From: Cololabis saira
Taxonomy: Eukaryota; Chordata; Actinopteri; Beloniformes; Belonidae
Length of the DNA stretch: 64,000 nt
Reading direction: 5' to 3'
NCBI RefSeq assembly: GCF_033807715.1
Contig: NC_084607.1
Coordinates: forward strand, 19,410,441 to 19,474,440
A program made the translations under genes and the position numbers. Positions 33,471 to 64,000 of the stretch are shown here, piece by piece. The first letter of the stretch is position 1. Every line of letters begins with the position of its first letter. Below the pieces are notes generated by a model that saw only the letters and a program-made list of their open reading frames with translations, was not told the DNA's origin and did no database searches.

Positions 33471-35240
33471 ACTTAAGCTGTCCTGCAGCTACACGACCTG
33501 AGAACCTGGGAGTCTTTCAATCAATAATGAACGTCTCAAGGTATTTCAGAGGAATATTTGAGGCCATCTTTACTTGAACGTATGAAAACCTCAGTGAATT
33601 GAAGCATGGTGATGTGAGAGGTTGATAAAGCCATCAAGGAAATGGGTGGTTCAAGTCAGTGCTGCTAAAGCTGAATTTACAACTGACTGAATAGCTGTTA
33701 CATTTTATAACGGCTATTTGACTGATTTATTTATTTGCAAAATTTGTTAGTAATAATGATACATAAAAAAAACTAGTTCTTTTTGTTTGAAATTGTATTA
33801 GGCTATAAGACGCACTATGATCACATGACTTTTCTTGTGTATTTACAGTAATTGATTCCAAATAAATTAAGCAAGTTGGCAATAGTAGCAATATTATAAT
33901 CAAACAATCAAATATTTTCCATCAGGTACTAATGTTCTAGCCATGTGCCATTTGTCATTACCTTATAGAGGCCATTGACCTATAGAAGACATTTGGGCAA
34001 ACAACAGAGTCATAAAGATTCACTGTTTTCAAAAACATGTATTTGAGGTTAATTGATGATTGTAAGAGTGACTGTCTGTGTTTGTTCATCTATAAGTCGC
34101 TGGACTAGTGACCCCCAAAAGCAGCTGGGACTTGCTCAGGGAGATCCCTGCGACCCTGAATAGGAATGTTTGGGTACAGATAAATACAAAGATACACTTA
34201 TTGAATAATACATGAATATACCTGGATGCCCTGTTTACCTCATGAAGGCGAGGAGCTCATTGTTATCAGATCAGTTTATCTGGACTCCTGTCTCATTAAA
34301 GAAATGGTCAAGTGCTAATTCTTTTGCACGTACCGGTAAGTGTTGGTCAGCGTTGTTTGAGAAAACTAAGAGAATATTCCTGGCGTCAGAGCCTTTAAAC
34401 TCCTGTATTCATTGTCATCCTTTGTCGTTTTTAAACATTAACTAGGAACAACACTCCCTTCAGTTACTGGCATGGAAAATTCACACATGCACAAAACTGA
34501 GAGAGATTTACAAACAGAATGGGATAAAGGTGAGCTTTCTACAACTCATTTGGTGAGACGAATGTTACAGATTTCTAGTATAAGGATTAAAGAGTGATTA
34601 CCATTTAACATGCAGTAAAACTTTAGTCCACAATGAACAACAACCTCTAGTTATCCTCATGTGCAAAAAAGAAAGTTTGCCATTAAGTCCACTGATGGCT
34701 CATTACAAAGTATCATCATGCATCAGTTGTGGCAGTTGGCTGGCTGAAACGGAGGTTCAGTTAAACAAAACTGTGAGGAAAATGTGTTTTCGTTCTGATC
34801 CGTTTACCACAAACAGAAAGGAAAACAACTAAACTGCACCTTAAATCATCCCTGTCATTTAACAGTTTAACTGTACGACTAAATGGAATAATTGAATAAT
34901 AAATACTGAAAAGTTTTTCAGAGTTAAACAAACTCTTTCAAAAGAAACTGAAGGAATGAGAGACAGTTTTGAGAGACACTGGCCAATTCAGCACCTTTGA
35001 TATTTTCTGTTGACCTGAAACATTTTCATCAAAGCTAGAATATTAAGGTGCAAAGTGCAGCCAATTGTAAGATAAGTTACATATTTGCCTCCTTTCTCTT
35101 TCATTTTGCAAAAGCTGGCAAGTCCAAAGTCTGGTACATTAGTTTACTGTTGTTTGGTATGAATTAAGTCAGCTGCCAGGTCAGATGACCGTGTGCTTGA
35201 GGGAGCAGATCAGATGGGGATGGTCATTAGTTCACTTTGA
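33471..35240. other. Intergenic DNA between MCRIP2 and DNAAF5
   Basis: AT-rich, with no gene recognised. A short piece near 34125-34170 (CCTGCGACCCTGAATAGGAA) resembles the 3' end of a dispersed teleost repeat. Confidence 0.4.
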
Positions 35241-35250
35241 GGGGTGTTGA

Positions 35251-35253
35251 TGG

Positions 35254-35308
<55 letters not shown>

Positions 35309-35312
35309 TATA
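35251..35312. repeat. Poly-A followed by (TA)n
   Basis: About 35 A residues run directly into about 13 TA units. It could be the tail of an old retroposon, but nothing recognisable precedes it. Confidence 0.9.
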
Positions 35313-35505
35313 ACATCTAACATCCATTCAGAATATTTGGAATAGACGCGGTAAATCATTTCACTTCGTATTGTAGCAGTGAAGTGACGTGATTTATAAT
35401 TTTTTTTTGTCTCACATCACATTTAAAATATTTCAATTCATTTATTGGCTTTTGTTAATTGCATTAAAAAAAAAAATCACCCAATAAAAGCATTTTTATA
35501 ATGAA

Positions 35506-35511
35506 TTTATT
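35506..35511 (-). terminator. Candidate poly(A) signal of DNAAF5
   Basis: AATAAA on the minus strand, about 300 bp after the DNAAF5 stop at 35812. Confidence 0.55.
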
Positions 35512-35811
35512 AAGAATGAAAACAGTGAACTGAAGGCACAACAGAAATATGAAAGTAGAACAACAGTCCCATCAGTAAAAGTACAAAAATATTTCACTAC
35601 AACTAAACATCGGAACAGCAGGAATTAAATAACAGCAGTGAATGCAAAAAACTGGTCTTGAAAACTGTTCATTAAAGGACAACTTTAAAAGTTTAGGCAG
35701 AAACTTCAATTTTCTCATATAATTCACATGTATTTACTAATGAAAAAAATATCTTTGATGGATAAAGAATCAATATCCCTTCACTAAAGGCACAAATGGT
35801 TTGAGTGAGTT

Positions 35812-63533
<27,722 letters not shown>

Positions 63534-63734
63534 CTGAGACAGAAATAAAAATACATTTTAATCAAAATTGGGAGCTTTTACTTTAAATTCCAGTTTATGT
63601 GGTTTTAATTAATGTACCTCTTTTGAATGCAAATAACCAATCATTTTATGGTTAAGCATTTCTATTAGTTATAACATAGTTGTAATACACTGATACAAAT
63701 ATTGTGCTTGATCTACTTAAAAAAAATAAGTAAA

Positions 63735-64000
63735 CTTTTTGCATGAGATTATTATGTAGATCAAGAAAGACTAGTCTTTGTATAAACTACTTAATGTTTT
63801 GTATGTAAATGTAATGTAATGTAATAATACAAGTACAGTCAACTTAATTGTGTTAAGTTTACTTTATTTATCAAAATTACGTTGACTTTATTTACCAAAA
63901 TTTAAGTTGACTTTACTTGCAAATTAATTTTGTACATACTAAAAATTAAGTAGTTTATACAAAGACTTTCTTGATCTACATAAAAATCTCATGTGAAAAG
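63735..64000. mobile_element. Foldback MITE at the window edge, in a DNAAF5 intron
   Basis: The left end CTTTTTGCATGAGATTATTA and the complement of the right end CTTTTCACATGAGATTTTTA match. The arms continue through ATGTAGATCAAGAAAG and CTTTGTATAAACTACTTAAT. The right boundary may lie beyond the window, so target duplication cannot be checked. Confidence 0.7.

Overview
This is nuclear DNA of a ray-finned fish, most likely a percomorph teleost. The genes have GT-AG introns, polyadenylation signals and vertebrate protein sequences. Between them lie typical teleost repeats: hAT and TA-flanked miniature DNA transposons, L2-like LINEs, tRNA-derived SINEs, a Tc1 relic and long CA and TTCC tracts. 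I see no bacterial or viral genes, no CRISPR array and no intact tRNA or rRNA gene.

Layout. (1) 322-9775, plus strand: the last 12 exons of CREBBP (CBP), starting between the bromodomain and the acetyltransferase core and running to the stop, then a 3' UTR of about 1 kb. (2) 11917-24055, plus: complete TRAP1, the mitochondrial HSP90, in 18 exons (719 aa). (3) 29401-25062, minus: complete MCRIP2 in 5 exons (145 aa), convergent with TRAP1. (4) 29.4-35.5 kb: intergenic DNA with a 5'-truncated L1-like insertion, a large LINE relic interrupted by a second LINE, and low-complexity tracts. (5) 63533-35812, minus: DNAAF5 (HEATR2), a HEAT-repeat dynein arm assembly factor; the last 12 exons (661 aa) are present and the 5' end lies beyond the window. 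Its introns hold an antisense L2-like LINE, a relic of a LINE with a probable restriction-like endonuclease, very long microsatellites and a near-perfect 95-bp palindrome. Exon boundaries were set by hand from splice sites, reading phase and recalled human orthologues; phases agree at every junction.

The four genes do not form a pathway: a nuclear co-activator, a mitochondrial chaperone, a small CtBP/RNA-granule-associated protein and a cytoplasmic axonemal-dynein assembly factor. CREBBP next to TRAP1, with MCRIP2 nearby, resembles human 16p13.3. DNAAF5 is on human 7p22.3, so its presence here marks a lineage difference in gene order.

The main discoveries are in the mobile DNA. Five hAT-type insertions each have an exact 8-bp target duplication; two are copies of one family in opposite orientation, 17 kb apart, in CREBBP and TRAP1. 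A three-level nested insertion sits in TRAP1 intron 11. A truncated L1-like copy has a 14-bp target duplication. I found no evidence for a new multi-gene system.
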